64,000 nucleotides of DNA. Source: Archivesica marissinica (lineage: Eukaryota; Mollusca; Bivalvia; Venerida; Vesicomyidae). The position numbers and the translations under genes were made by a program. The notes under the pieces were generated by a model. The model had not been told where the DNA came from, did no database searches, and saw nothing but the letters and a program-made list of their open reading frames with translations. The stretch spans positions 100,579,200 to 100,643,199 of the forward strand of contig CM026390.1 in NCBI GenBank assembly GCA_014843695.1, read 5' to 3'. Positions 10,701 through 19,500 of the stretch are shown here, piece after piece (position 1 is the first letter of the stretch; each line of letters starts with the position of its first letter).

Positions 10701-12902
10701 TTCTTTTTCTCTGCTTCTCTCTCGGCAATCTTTTTTGCTTCTTCGCGACGTTTCTCCCGTAATCTTTCATCCTTCTCATGATTCACCTTCTGTTTCTCCA
10801 ACTCCTCAATCTCTGCCTTTTTCTATTCAAGGAAAGAATACAATAATAAATGAAAGAATGTCAACAAATGACTCAACAATTTCTAATAATTTGTAAGAAA
10901 CTGAAGGGCTCTCGAGTCCTACCAGTTATAATGTATTGTGTTACTGGCTAGCACGCCCATTTATATTCTTCCAAGAATCATGTAGATAGTATAGAGTTTG
11001 TCCACAAACATTAATGTAGTGTTAACCATGGTTTGACCAACCAAGTGTGATCAAATGGTGTTTGGTTAATTATGTGGTTAGTGGCAAATTGCCATAATGG
11101 AATTAATCCATTTGCATGTATATTGTTGCAATGCGATTAATCCATGTGCGTGTATATTGCCCACACTATGAATAATCCCATTTGCATTTAGATCATTATG
11201 AAGAAATTTGCTTTAAGCTTATCAAACTAGTGTTTGTGCTTACATTATGAGATATTTTAGTTTTAATGAAACATTATATATTCATATTCACACATTGGTT
11301 AGTTAGATAAACTTTGAAGTAAAATTAAATGCTCAATATTTAAATTTTAAGTTCCTTCCAGTCACTGGCCAAAATGTTGACCAAACATGAAGAATAGAGA
11401 AGTACCGCAGCAATGTGGTTCTGGTTATCAACATGTTTATAGAGCCACTGTGCAATATGGAGAATAGAGAAGTACCGCAGCAATGTGGTTCTGGTTATCA
11501 ACATGTTTATAGAGCCACTGTGCAATATGTAGAATAGATAAGTACCGCAGCAATGTGGTTCTGGTTATCAACATGTTTATAGAGCCACTGTGCAATATGT
11601 AGAATAGAGAAGTATCGCAGCAATGTGGTTCTGGTTATCAACATGTTTATAGAGCCACTGTGCAATATGAAGAATAGGGAAGTACCGCAGCAATGTGGTT
11701 CTGGTTATCAACATGTTTATAGAGCCACTGTGCAATATGAAGAATAGGGAAGTACCGCAGCAATGTGGTTCTGGTTATCAACATGTTTATAGAGCCACTG
11801 TGCAATATGAAGAATAGGGAAGTACCGCAGCAATGTGGTTCTGGTTATCAACATGTTTATAGAGCCACTGTGCAATATGAAGAATAGGGAAGTACCGCAG
11901 CAATGTGGTTCTGGTTATCAACATGTTTATAGAGCCACTGTGCAATATGAAGAATAGAGAAGTACCGCAGCAATGTGGTTCTGGTTATCAACATGTTTAG
12001 AGCCACTGTGCAATATGAAGAATAGAGAGTACCGCAGCAATGTGGTTCTGGTTATCAACATGTTTATAGAGCCACTGTGCAATATGAAGAATAGGGAAGT
12101 ACCGCAGCAATGTGGTTCTGGTTATCAACATGTTTATAGAGCCACTGTGCAATATGAAGAATAGAGAAGTACCGCAGCAATGTGGTTCTGGTTATCAACA
12201 TGTTTATAGAGCCACTGTGCAATATGTAGAATAGAGAAGTATCGCAGCAATGTGGTTCTGGTTATCAACATGTTTATAGAGCCACTGTGCAATATGGAGA
12301 AGAGAGAAGTACCGCAGCAATGTGGTTCTGGTTATCAACATGTTTATAGAGCCACTGTGCAATATGGAGAAGAGAGAAGTACCGCAGCAATGTGGTTCTG
12401 GTTATCAACATGTTTATAGAGCCACTGTGCAATATGGAGAAGAGAGAAGTACCGCAGCAATGTGGTTCTGGTTATCAACATGTTTATAGAGCCACTGTGC
12501 AATATGGAGAAGAGAGAAGTACCGCAGCAATGTGGTTCTGGTTATCAACATGTTTATAGAGCCACTGTGCAATATGGAGAAGAGAGAAGTACCGCAGCAA
12601 TGTGGTTCTGGTTATCAACATGTTTATAGAGCCACTGTGCAATATGGAGAAGAGAGAAGTACCGCAGCAATGTGGTTCTGGTTATCAACATGTTTATAGA
12701 GCCACTGTGCAATATGGAGAATATAGGAGTACCGCAGAAATGTGGTTCTGGTTATCAACATGTTTATAGAGCCACTGGGCAATATATTCTATTGGATCCC
12801 TTGGTCTTTTCTCAGAAACCTCGGCCAAACAGCGAGTGAGTGAGTCCCCAAGTGACTGCCTTAGGTATGCTGTGTCCATATTGAAAATAGATAAATGGCT
12901 TT
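5517..12902 (-). CDS. DYDC1: DPY30-domain protein, DYDC1-like (four coding exons, 188 aa)
   Basis: Coding exons in transcript order are 12733-12879, 10700-10822, 9552-9692 and 5517-5672. All junctions are phase 0, giving 49+41+47+51 residues. Residues 1-45 are a DPY30-type helical docking motif ('YLRQSLGDSLTRCLAEV', 'RPRDPIEYIAQWLYKH'). A charged coiled coil follows (exon 2, K/E/R-rich), then an acidic Glu/Pro/Thr-rich tail. Human DYDC1 is of similar length and has the same order: DPY30 motif, then coiled coil. DPY30 domains dimerise and bind amphipathic helices in radial-spoke and histone-methyltransferase complexes, and DYDC proteins are testis and cilium associated. An acceptor ('gtttaatttcag') at 12903 in the 5' UTR implies an upstream untranslated exon, likely at 16210. 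DYDC2 or another short DPY30 protein is the main alternative. Confidence 0.82.
5796..6237. repeat. 17-bp minisatellite, about 25 copies
   Basis: The unit is 'cgcatacaattctaacc', almost invariant, with 'cctgcttac' variants spaced regularly (about every seven units), which suggests a higher-order repeat. It sits in the last intron of the DYDC1-like gene, about 120 bp upstream of the exon, and does not include the splice site. Confidence 0.95.
6238..6949. other. Intron sequence, nothing recognised
   Basis: AT-rich intron of the DYDC1-like gene with short (AAT)n runs near 6480. No exon or element is seen. Confidence 0.5.
6950..7204 (-). repeat. tRNA-derived SINE (family C), minus strand
   Basis: The minus strand reads 'cactgtggcctagtggtaaa' (A-box region) and 'gaaggttcaaacc' (B box), followed by a body containing 'gccagctagttaaataatgg' and a 3' tail rich in 'ttactttatttta'. 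The head is a good tRNA mimic but the flanking body shows it is a retroposon. Confidence 0.75.
7205..9198. other. Intron sequence with simple repeats only
   Basis: This contains a (TA)n run at 7763-7793 and an A-tract at about 8480. I found no exon with acceptable splice sites on either strand and no clear transposon ends. Confidence 0.5.
9199..9240 (-). repeat. Dispersed 40-bp motif, copy 1
   Basis: On the minus strand: 'acgtccctgcgaggggttcg' then 'acattaacggaagata'. Near-identical copies lie on the plus strand at 13101-13142 and 27491-27530. The flanks do not align, so only this block is shared. Confidence 0.6.
9552..9692 (-). CDS. DYDC1: DYDC1-like exon 3
   Basis: The acceptor 'ctgtttgcttgcag' ends at 9693 and the donor is CAG|gtaaac at 9551. 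The exon has 47 codons, phase 0 to phase 0, beginning QEEERAKKENTSP and turning into an acidic low-complexity segment (PSDEAKTVTTASEEKPEE). It continues the coiled-coil register of the previous exon. Confidence 0.8.
9693..10047. other. Intron sequence, nothing recognised
   Basis: Short DYDC1-like intron segment between exon 3 and a MITE. No further feature is seen. Confidence 0.5.
10048..10276. mobile_element. MITE family B, copy 2 (inverted relative to copy 1)
   Basis: It begins TTAA-CCCTTTCCTTCATAGAG and ends 'tatgagggaaaggg'. The interior is the reverse complement of 4242-4558 without the 71-bp duplication. The right TTAA is altered (gggtgtta). It lies in DYDC1-like intron sequence. Confidence 0.65.
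10405..10670 (-). repeat. Composite SINE, minus strand
   Basis: The minus strand has a tRNA-like head ('gcgatgtggttatcgcgctt', 'aagttcgatccttcgacc'), a block containing 'ggagtacccggagaaaac' on the plus strand, and a 3' end sharing 'cttgcttcgcaatcg' with family B SINEs. Sharing of the 3' end by SINEs with different heads suggests they use the same LINE partner. Confidence 0.55.
10700..10822 (-). CDS. DYDC1: DYDC1-like exon 2 (coiled coil)
   Basis: The acceptor 'ttccttgaatag' ends at 10823 and the donor is AAA|gtaggt at 10699. The exon has 41 codons, phase 0 to phase 0, starting KKAEIEELEKQKVNHEKDER. It is a highly charged helix without proline or glycine, as expected after the DPY30 motif in DYDC proteins. 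Confidence 0.82.
10823..11388. other. Intron sequence, nothing recognised
   Basis: DYDC1-like intron between exon 2 and the 70-bp array. It has a locally repeated 'aatccatttgcatgtatatt' theme near 11105-11190 but no defined element. Confidence 0.45.
11389..12785 (-). repeat. 70-bp array derived from the DPY30 exon edge, 20 copies
   Basis: Twenty units of 70 bp, read on the minus strand, each contain pyrimidine tract 'cttctctcttctcc', then 'atattgcacag', then 42 nt encoding WLYKHVDNQNHIAA, then GCG|gtactt. The last unit (12733-12785) is the coding exon of the DYDC1-like gene itself, with ISA in place of IAA. The array therefore duplicates the exon's 3' edge and splice donor into the intron. 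Variants include 1-3 bp deletions (about 11998 and 12028) and 'atcgcag' at 11612 and 12240. Copies 14-19 are nearly identical, pointing to recent spread. Confidence 0.92.
12733..12902 (-). CDS. DYDC1: DYDC1-like exon 1 (start codon and DPY30 motif)
   Basis: ATG is at 12877-12879, preceded by a short 5' UTR and an acceptor ('gtttaatttcag') at 12903. The coding part has 49 codons ending at phase 0 before a weak donor, GCG|gtactc, at 12732. It encodes the complete DPY30-type helix pair. The donor is inferred from frame and from the next exon. The same sequence is repeated 19 more times downstream. Confidence 0.85.
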
Positions 12903-13334
12903 CTGAAATTAAACAAATTGTGATGATTAGTACATGTATTCAGTACACAGTAAATTTAAATAGAACATTGCCCATCTCCCTATCATAGAGCAGTTCAATG
13001 TGGCTGTCTGCCATACTGATCATGCCTGTCGCTATAGTTACTCTTATATTTTGCTTTTAACTTTTTATCCTACTAATATTTCTGCTGTTGCACCCGCAAC
13101 ATTTCTACATCCCTGCGAGGGGCTTGACATTATCCGACGATATATATTTCACATTTCTCGATATGTTTTCGTATTTGTCTGCAAACGATGTCATTGTTGT
13201 CAGTAACAGGTGATTGGTTTATATGGTATACGCTAGAACTGCCAAACAGAAAATGAGCATAATACAGATAAATAGTCACATTGTATTTCGAAAAGATGTA
13301 AATGTTGATGTTTTCATTAATCTCATATGTACCC
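12903..13334. other. 5' UTR intron sequence with one dispersed motif
   Basis: Apart from the 40-bp motif at 13101-13142 nothing is recognised here. An open frame at 13000-13206 has no support. Confidence 0.45.
13101..13142 (+). repeat. Dispersed 40-bp motif, copy 2
   Basis: It reads 'tacatccctgcgaggggctt' followed by 'gacattatccgacgatata', matching 9199-9240 (minus) and 27491-27530 (plus). Confidence 0.6.
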
Positions 13335-13865
13335 TTAAAGCGACACTACATCGGTGAAACACACATACCGGTATATCTGCAGAATGTAATTTCCTATTAT
13401 ATGGTATAAATTCTTTTCCAATATTTGCCTCAGAAACGGATTATTTCAACAAATAAACAAGCGTCATATACACGGTTTGTTGACATAACAAAATAATGTA
13501 AATAGAGTCGACATTCATGCATAATACAATGAGTGTATCCTGAATGACACAATTTATCGTACAGATTTACCGTTATATCTCACATTTGTGCCTATGCTTA
13601 TATATCTGTAGACTAATCTTAGCTAAATCATCTCTAAGCGAAAGTATCGCGTGCTTAGTATTGACTCCAATGACAAACAAACGTCATTACAGGAGCGTGG
13701 ATGACCACTATATAAATCCTACTTTCACTTTTGAAAGTTTGTAGACCACAAAAACACTGTTTATTGATTCAATGTATTCGGAAGAATTTGTAGTAGCAAT
13801 GCATTTACAAATGTATACGTGAAAACATGCATTTTATATGCGTTTGCGATGTAATGTCGCTTTAA
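13335..13865. mobile_element. MITE family C, copy 2 (531 bp)
   Basis: TTAA at both ends, left end 'agcgacactacatcggtg', right end 'gcgatgtaatgtcgct'. It aligns with 1348-1878 throughout, with scattered substitutions and small balancing indels. Confidence 0.75.
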
Positions 13866-13910
13866 AATCCCTTAAGCAGAGGTATATGTAAAGAAATATA
13901 TCTGTGCTTA

Positions 13911-14144
13911 GTTTATACAAATTTATTTTAGCTCGATTGTGAAACAAGTTCTTTCAACTTATATTAATCACTCTCGAGACCTCATTCCTGATGGAATCCA
14001 TCGCCACGAGGGAGAGAGAAGAGGCAACATGGAATTTAAATGCCTTGCCTAAGGGCACAATCGCAACGGCTCCAGCGGGGCTCAAACTCCAGACCTTTCG
14101 CACCTGAAGTGAACGCACATCCAATGCGCTATCACGACTTCCAC
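13911..14144 (-). mobile_element. SINE family B, minus strand
   Basis: Same structure as 2368-2590. It is flanked by an imperfect 15-bp direct repeat, 'atatatctgtgctta' on the left and 'atatatctttgctta' on the right. Confidence 0.8.
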
Positions 14145-14353
14145 ATATATATCTTTGCTTATGTGATGGGCGACACCTCGTGGATTACTTTGCAAGGTCA
14201 TGTGAAAAATACCAGAAAACACATTTCTGAAATTTGAAGTTTTTTAAGACATGATGTTGAATTGTATTTGAGTGAAATTGTAGTTTTATTTTAAAAGATG
14301 TTATGCAAACCGAGCTTGGTCAAGCGAATTAAATGCAAGAATGAATTAACATA

Positions 14354-15645
14354 GAGTGGTGGAATCTATGCTCGGCGTAAATCTATAAAAAAAAGTTAAA
14401 TGCACTTGCCGTATATTATTATTTTCTTAAGTCGTCAACACAACTTTCAAAAAATTGTTGTTGAAAATTTTAGCTTCAATATGTGACCATGCGCCTCAAT
14501 ACAGCTATCGCAACGGCACCTGTGTCCATGGGGAACTAGATACTTTAGGGCACCTATGCACGGTTCATAAGAAACGTTTTTCTGGTTATTTGTACATTTT
14601 CCCCAATTCGGATAGCTACCTGAAATGCACATAAACCGCACTATTTCGGTGGTAAAAAAATTCCCAACAACTTGTCTGTTTCTATTCGGCTACTGAACCA
14701 GTCAGGTGACAGTTGCATTAGGCTACCGGTACGCACAACTGAATGCTATTGAACCTTAGGCTTATTAAGGAATTTTCATTCAGCACGCAAAACAACTAAA
14801 CAGGCTGCTTATAACTCTGTTGGCAGACCTACATTAGAATATTATTCATCAGTATGGGATCCACACACACAGAAAGACAATGACAATGTTGAAAATATTC
14901 AAAAACAGGCTGCACGCTTTGTCACCAACATATACAGCAAGACCCCGGGCACAGTCACAAATATAATGAATGTCAGATCTGAAATGGAACTCCTTAGAAA
15001 GTAGACGAAAAACAAACTGGCTTACTCTGTTCTATAAAATGGTAAATAATCATGTGGCTGTCAATCCATCACAACATCTCACACTTTACAGCAGACAGTC
15101 ACGACATTACCACCATTTGGCATATCACATTCCATTCACAACAGTTGACCATTTCAAGTGCTCATACTTTCCGCGAACAGTTGTTAAATGGAACATACTG
15201 CCATCTCATGTAGTCAGTGCTGATTCTATCGCAGGATTTAAGTCAGCGCTGGCTGCATCAATGATGAAGCCATAACAGAACACACTTGTTTTTATCTTGT
15301 TCTTAGCAACTACTAACCTCTCTTTGCACACTTCTAGTATATGTACATATTGTAGGTTTAAGGGCTTTTAAGGTTTAAGGTGTTAGGTTTTTGCACCTTT
15401 TTATCACATTACCAGTGTCCTTTTTGGTGGAATTATAGTAGCTGAGGAGACCTGGTAGCTCACTTTTCTAACCCCCCACGCATGGCCATAATAGCTCAAT
15501 TATTGACTGTTAGCCATTAACAGAGAAGAAGAAGAATCATGCTTCACCTCTGTCAGTGAAAATAGGTTAAGACTATTTAAATACGGATGTAAATGGAAAA
15601 AATACGCCGAGCATAGGAATACGCCAAGCATTGGTTCCACCACTT
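14354..15645. mobile_element. MITE family A, copy 2, interrupted by a LINE fragment
   Basis: Bounded by TA (14352-14353, 15646-15647), ends 'gagtggtggaatctatgctc' and, at the right, 'ggttccaccactt'. Sequence up to 14756 and from about 15537 aligns with copy 1, and the intervening 780 bp is absent there. The LINE therefore landed in this MITE after the MITE had inserted. Confidence 0.75.
14757..15536 (+). pseudogene. Non-LTR retrotransposon 3' fragment (RT C-terminal part)
   Basis: Translation of 14790-14950 gives AYNSVGRPTLEYYSSVWDP followed by an ENIQKQAARFVTN motif. A downstream frame (14970-15275) gives WNSLESRRKTNW and LPSHVVSADSIAGFKSAL. These are the hallmark motifs after the catalytic core of LINE reverse transcriptases. 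The two parts are in different frames, so it is dead and 5' truncated. The 3' end has a short GAA-type tail (agaagaagaagaa). Confidence 0.8.
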
Positions 15646-16209
15646 TAGTAATATTATTTCATCTGATATAAAAGAGACTATGACTAGAAATATTCACCGA
15701 AAAACCATAATGATAAGGTCCTAACACCGGTACGGTCAGATCCTAACAAAGTTCTATATATAACACCTCTACACACCTTTTTTTATTTGATAAATGCCTT
15801 GATAGTAAAATGTCCCATTTTCCAAGTCTAAATATTTGGACTATCCTAACACAGGTACGGCCATGACACATCCCTGTGAGTGGTTCAAAATTATAGGAAC
15901 TTATATAGAAACAGAAACTTCAGCCTCTTAACATTCAATGAAAGTGTTGGTATCCACATTATTCCGGATATGTAACGTGATATTGTAAATAACATACCAA
16001 ATATTTCCCAACACCCCACCCACTTCTAAAAACAAGGGTCCTAGAATTAAATAGCTGTTTACCTAATTAATCTCGAAAAGTATATTTCCAGCTGTAGTTT
16101 AAAATATTTACTAAATTGTGTTTTGCTAATATGAAATAAAACTATTCACGAAACACAACACTATACCGTTTAAAAGTGAAGAATTTCTGGTAGAATAAAA
16201 ATTGTTTAC
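15646..16209. other. 5' UTR intron sequence, nothing recognised
   Basis: AT-rich sequence with a short repeated phrase ('cctaacac.ggtacgg' near 15720 and 15844). No exon is seen. Confidence 0.4.
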
Positions 16210-16419
16210 CTTCCCAACAGCACAGCCTCGTATTCAATTCTACTTCCGCTAATGGTTCTCAGCTGTATATATAAATCGTATTCTTACAGGGCGCATAAAA
16301 GCCGGCAACAAAGTACGTGGTAACTTCATAGTAGTGTCGCGTTGCTAAGATTGGATATCATTATCAATTAAACTGAAACTATATTCAATGAAGCGATAAG
16401 TCAATATTTAATAAAATAA
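16210..16419. promoter_or_regulatory. Probable bidirectional promoter with RFX-type half-sites
   Basis: The minus strand has a donor GGAAG|gtaaac at 16210/16209 that would end a 5' untranslated exon of the DYDC1-like gene. The plus-strand ATG of the SPMIP2-like gene is at 16420. Between them are three matches to the RFX half-site RGYAAC: GGCAAC (16304-16309), GGTAAC (16319-16324) and AGCAAC on the minus strand (16341-16346). RFX factors drive ciliary and sperm genes. Transcription starts are not visible, so the promoter call is inference from geometry. Confidence 0.5.
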
Positions 16420-16540
16420 ATGGGTTCTAACTATGATAATGAGCCAACATTGGGCTATATCGGAACATCACAGGAACAATGTCACCCAACCAATATTTTA
16501 TGGACGGATAAACCCTGGAATGGACGAGTTTTGTTCACAG
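16420..16540 (+). CDS. SPMIP2: SPMIP2-like exon 1a
   Basis: From ATG, 40 codons plus one base, ending NGRVLFT and donor ACAG|gtgaga at 16541. Joined to exon 2 it makes LFTGPDDLRDH, the expected start of the conserved core, so this looks like the ancestral first exon. Confidence 0.78.
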
Positions 16541-19500
16541 GTGAGAAAAATCGTTTTCAGATTGGCTTTTCCGCTGTTGCAATGAAATACATCGGGCATA
16601 GTGATGACACGATATTATGTCATATGCACATTTTGCATTGTATTTCGAATTCATGGCTCAAGCATGACTTATATATATATCATTCCCCTGTTTATTGTAG
16701 GCCTAGGCCATATCAATCATTTGATAGGGAGAACTATAGGAGTTTTCTTTCGTTCTAATCCCTTTCATTTTTAAACTTCGTAGTCTTAACTAAAGGTATT
16801 GTAGTGCATAACTTTGTAATTTTAATGAAAAGTGTCGTATGCTGGATGGATAATGGGTGCACTACTTTATTGTATTGTGGCATGTCGATCATATTGTTAT
16901 AGTATAATACATCATTGCACATGTAACAAGGTATTCTCGTCACATATGCCTAACCGTAGTAGAAATGGTAAACATATATTTATATATATGCAGTCTTAGA
17001 CATCTTAGAAGTAGGCCAATGCATACACCGGATATTGTATTCACCCGGTCTACCCGACTATCGCTGGCACACATTCTTGTGTGAGCGACAGTTGGAGATA
17101 TGAAAACCGAACACACACTGAGATTACAGCAGCCCTCATAGCCCTCTAAACATCTTGTTCTTCTTCTTCTTTGTTTAAACAGCACTCCTTCACTTATGAA
17201 GATTAGGTGCTGGTAGTTATAATAATTACGATCACTTTTAGATGATGTGTATTTTAATCATCTTATAAAACTCAATCGCCCAAATGCAAATGTATGCGGT
17301 GGCGACTTTTAAATAAATTTAGTCAGTCAATCCATTTCAGTCTAGGCCTACTGCTGTTAAATTATATGTAAAATGTTCATTTCTTGATTACATGTACACA
17401 TACTGAAATAAATAATGTTTAAACTAAGCATGCCTTAGGCCTACCTCTATTGTTCTATTTTATTGAGTGAATTCATAAAGAACTAAATGATGAGTGTTTT
17501 TTTAATTGTAATAGAGTGGAATCTAAACGTGATATTTTAATTGGTCAAATCTAACTGTTGGCTTATTTATTTTTAATTATTTTCTAGATATTTGATCGGC
17601 ACAGATGTTTTGCTACTTAATTTTCTTGTTAAATAATTATATGTGCTAAACATTTCATTCAGTGGGTTTCTGCTAATGACTGTATCCTAGGCATATAAAG
17701 ATCTCGTCCTATATTGAGTAGGCCTCTGTAGTCCAGTGGTAACAGTGGTAACACGCTGGACTTGTAATCCAGGGATCGCAGGTTCGATCCCCCGTCTGAC
17801 CCTAATACAATTAACAGTCTTTCAGATGGGACGTTAAACCGAGGTCTCGTGTCGGTGCTTTACACCGTGCTCGTACAAGAACCAGAGGAGACTCTGGAAT
17901 GGGTCTCTGTCTGTATCATGCACTACCCTCCAACATTACTAATCTCTTCAGGAGGCGTCGCTCATATGGGCAACCGGTAGCGACGATAAATAAACGTAAA
18001 ACACACACGAGTAGGCCTACATATCGTATCATTATGTAATTAAATATATCATAGCGTTCATATGTTGTATTTCATGCAAGTTAACAAAGTGATGATGCAG
18101 TCAATCGTACATTGTTCGTAGGGGCCTACAATCCGTAAATACGTCTTGTATACCGTTTTTATCCAGATGTGTTTTGGTGGATAGTAAAGATGCTTCTGAG
18201 AACGTTTTGTGCAACTATAGTTACATACGTCAACATGACTCTGAATACTTGGACTATTCAAAGAATAAGGAGGGCTATTGTACTCAGTCGCCTAGCGTTG
18301 CCATCGCCATTTTGTTAAAGTTGTATAGCAATTAAGGTTGTTATCTCTTTAGAACCATCTACTACATACCTTTGAAACACAATGGTTCCCTATCAAAATG
18401 TGACATGCTTCAGTCAAGTTCCATAACTCTGTCTCATAATTTAACAGAAGTATGGAAGTGGAACATGTAGAAGTCGTGATAGCACAGTGGATGCTCGTTC
18501 GCTTCAGGTCCGGAGTTCGAACCCCACTGGAGCCGTTACGATTGTGCCCTTAGGCAAGGCATTTAAATTCCACATTGCCTCTTCTCTCTCCTTCATGGCT
18601 ATGGATTACAGCAGGAATGAGGTCTCGAGAGTGATTCATATAAGTTGAAAGAACTTGTTTCGCAATTGAGCTAAAATAAATTTGTATAAACTAACAGAAG
18701 TATGCCCATTTGACACTTAGAACATGTGGATACATTTATTTGAGCATGTTGGCGTTTGAAATTCGCTTGAACCACTCATTGCATATTATTGAAACTTCAT
18801 ATAAAGGTTCCTTATTAGGCAGATACATATTTTCTTTTCAAACGGCCTCGGCATATGACACACTAACAGACTCATCTTCAGAATCAATCCACCTACACTG
18901 TATGATGCTATGGTAAGCATTTTGTGACATTAACAACATAGCATTCTTTTAAGCAATGCTGACCTCACCAACATGCAATATAAACTTGCATGACAACATT
19001 AATGCAACTTGTTACCGACGGATCTGTAGTCCAGTGGTTAACACGCTGGACTGGTAATCCACGGATCGCAGGTTCGATCCCGCGTCTGACACTAATAAAA
19101 TTAACAGTCTTTCAGATGGGACTTTAAAACCGATGTCTTGTGTCGGTGCTTTACACCGTGCACGTAAAAGAACAAGAGAAGACTCTGGAATGGGTCTCTG
19201 TCTGTGCATTGTACTAGCCTCCAAAAATCTAAAATGACTACTCTCTTTAGGAGGCGTCGCTCATATGGGTAACCCGTAGCGACGATAAATAAACGTAAAA
19301 CACACAATGAAAATTTTCGAATAGTCCAGCGCGCTGTCCTTCCGACAGCTCTAGTTGATGATAAATATGTAATTATTTGATGTTTTAATTAATTTATATA
19401 TATATACAATATATATGTGACTTGTGTTTATCATTTCAATGATGATGTGTATATGTTTTGCACTTGTTAACCCCTTCATACTGAGCATTGAGAGACATAT

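Noticed and set aside
17719..17800. Functional tRNA gene (TGT anticodon)
   Set aside because: Followed by the conserved SINE body; D-arm duplication; same head in several SINE copies.
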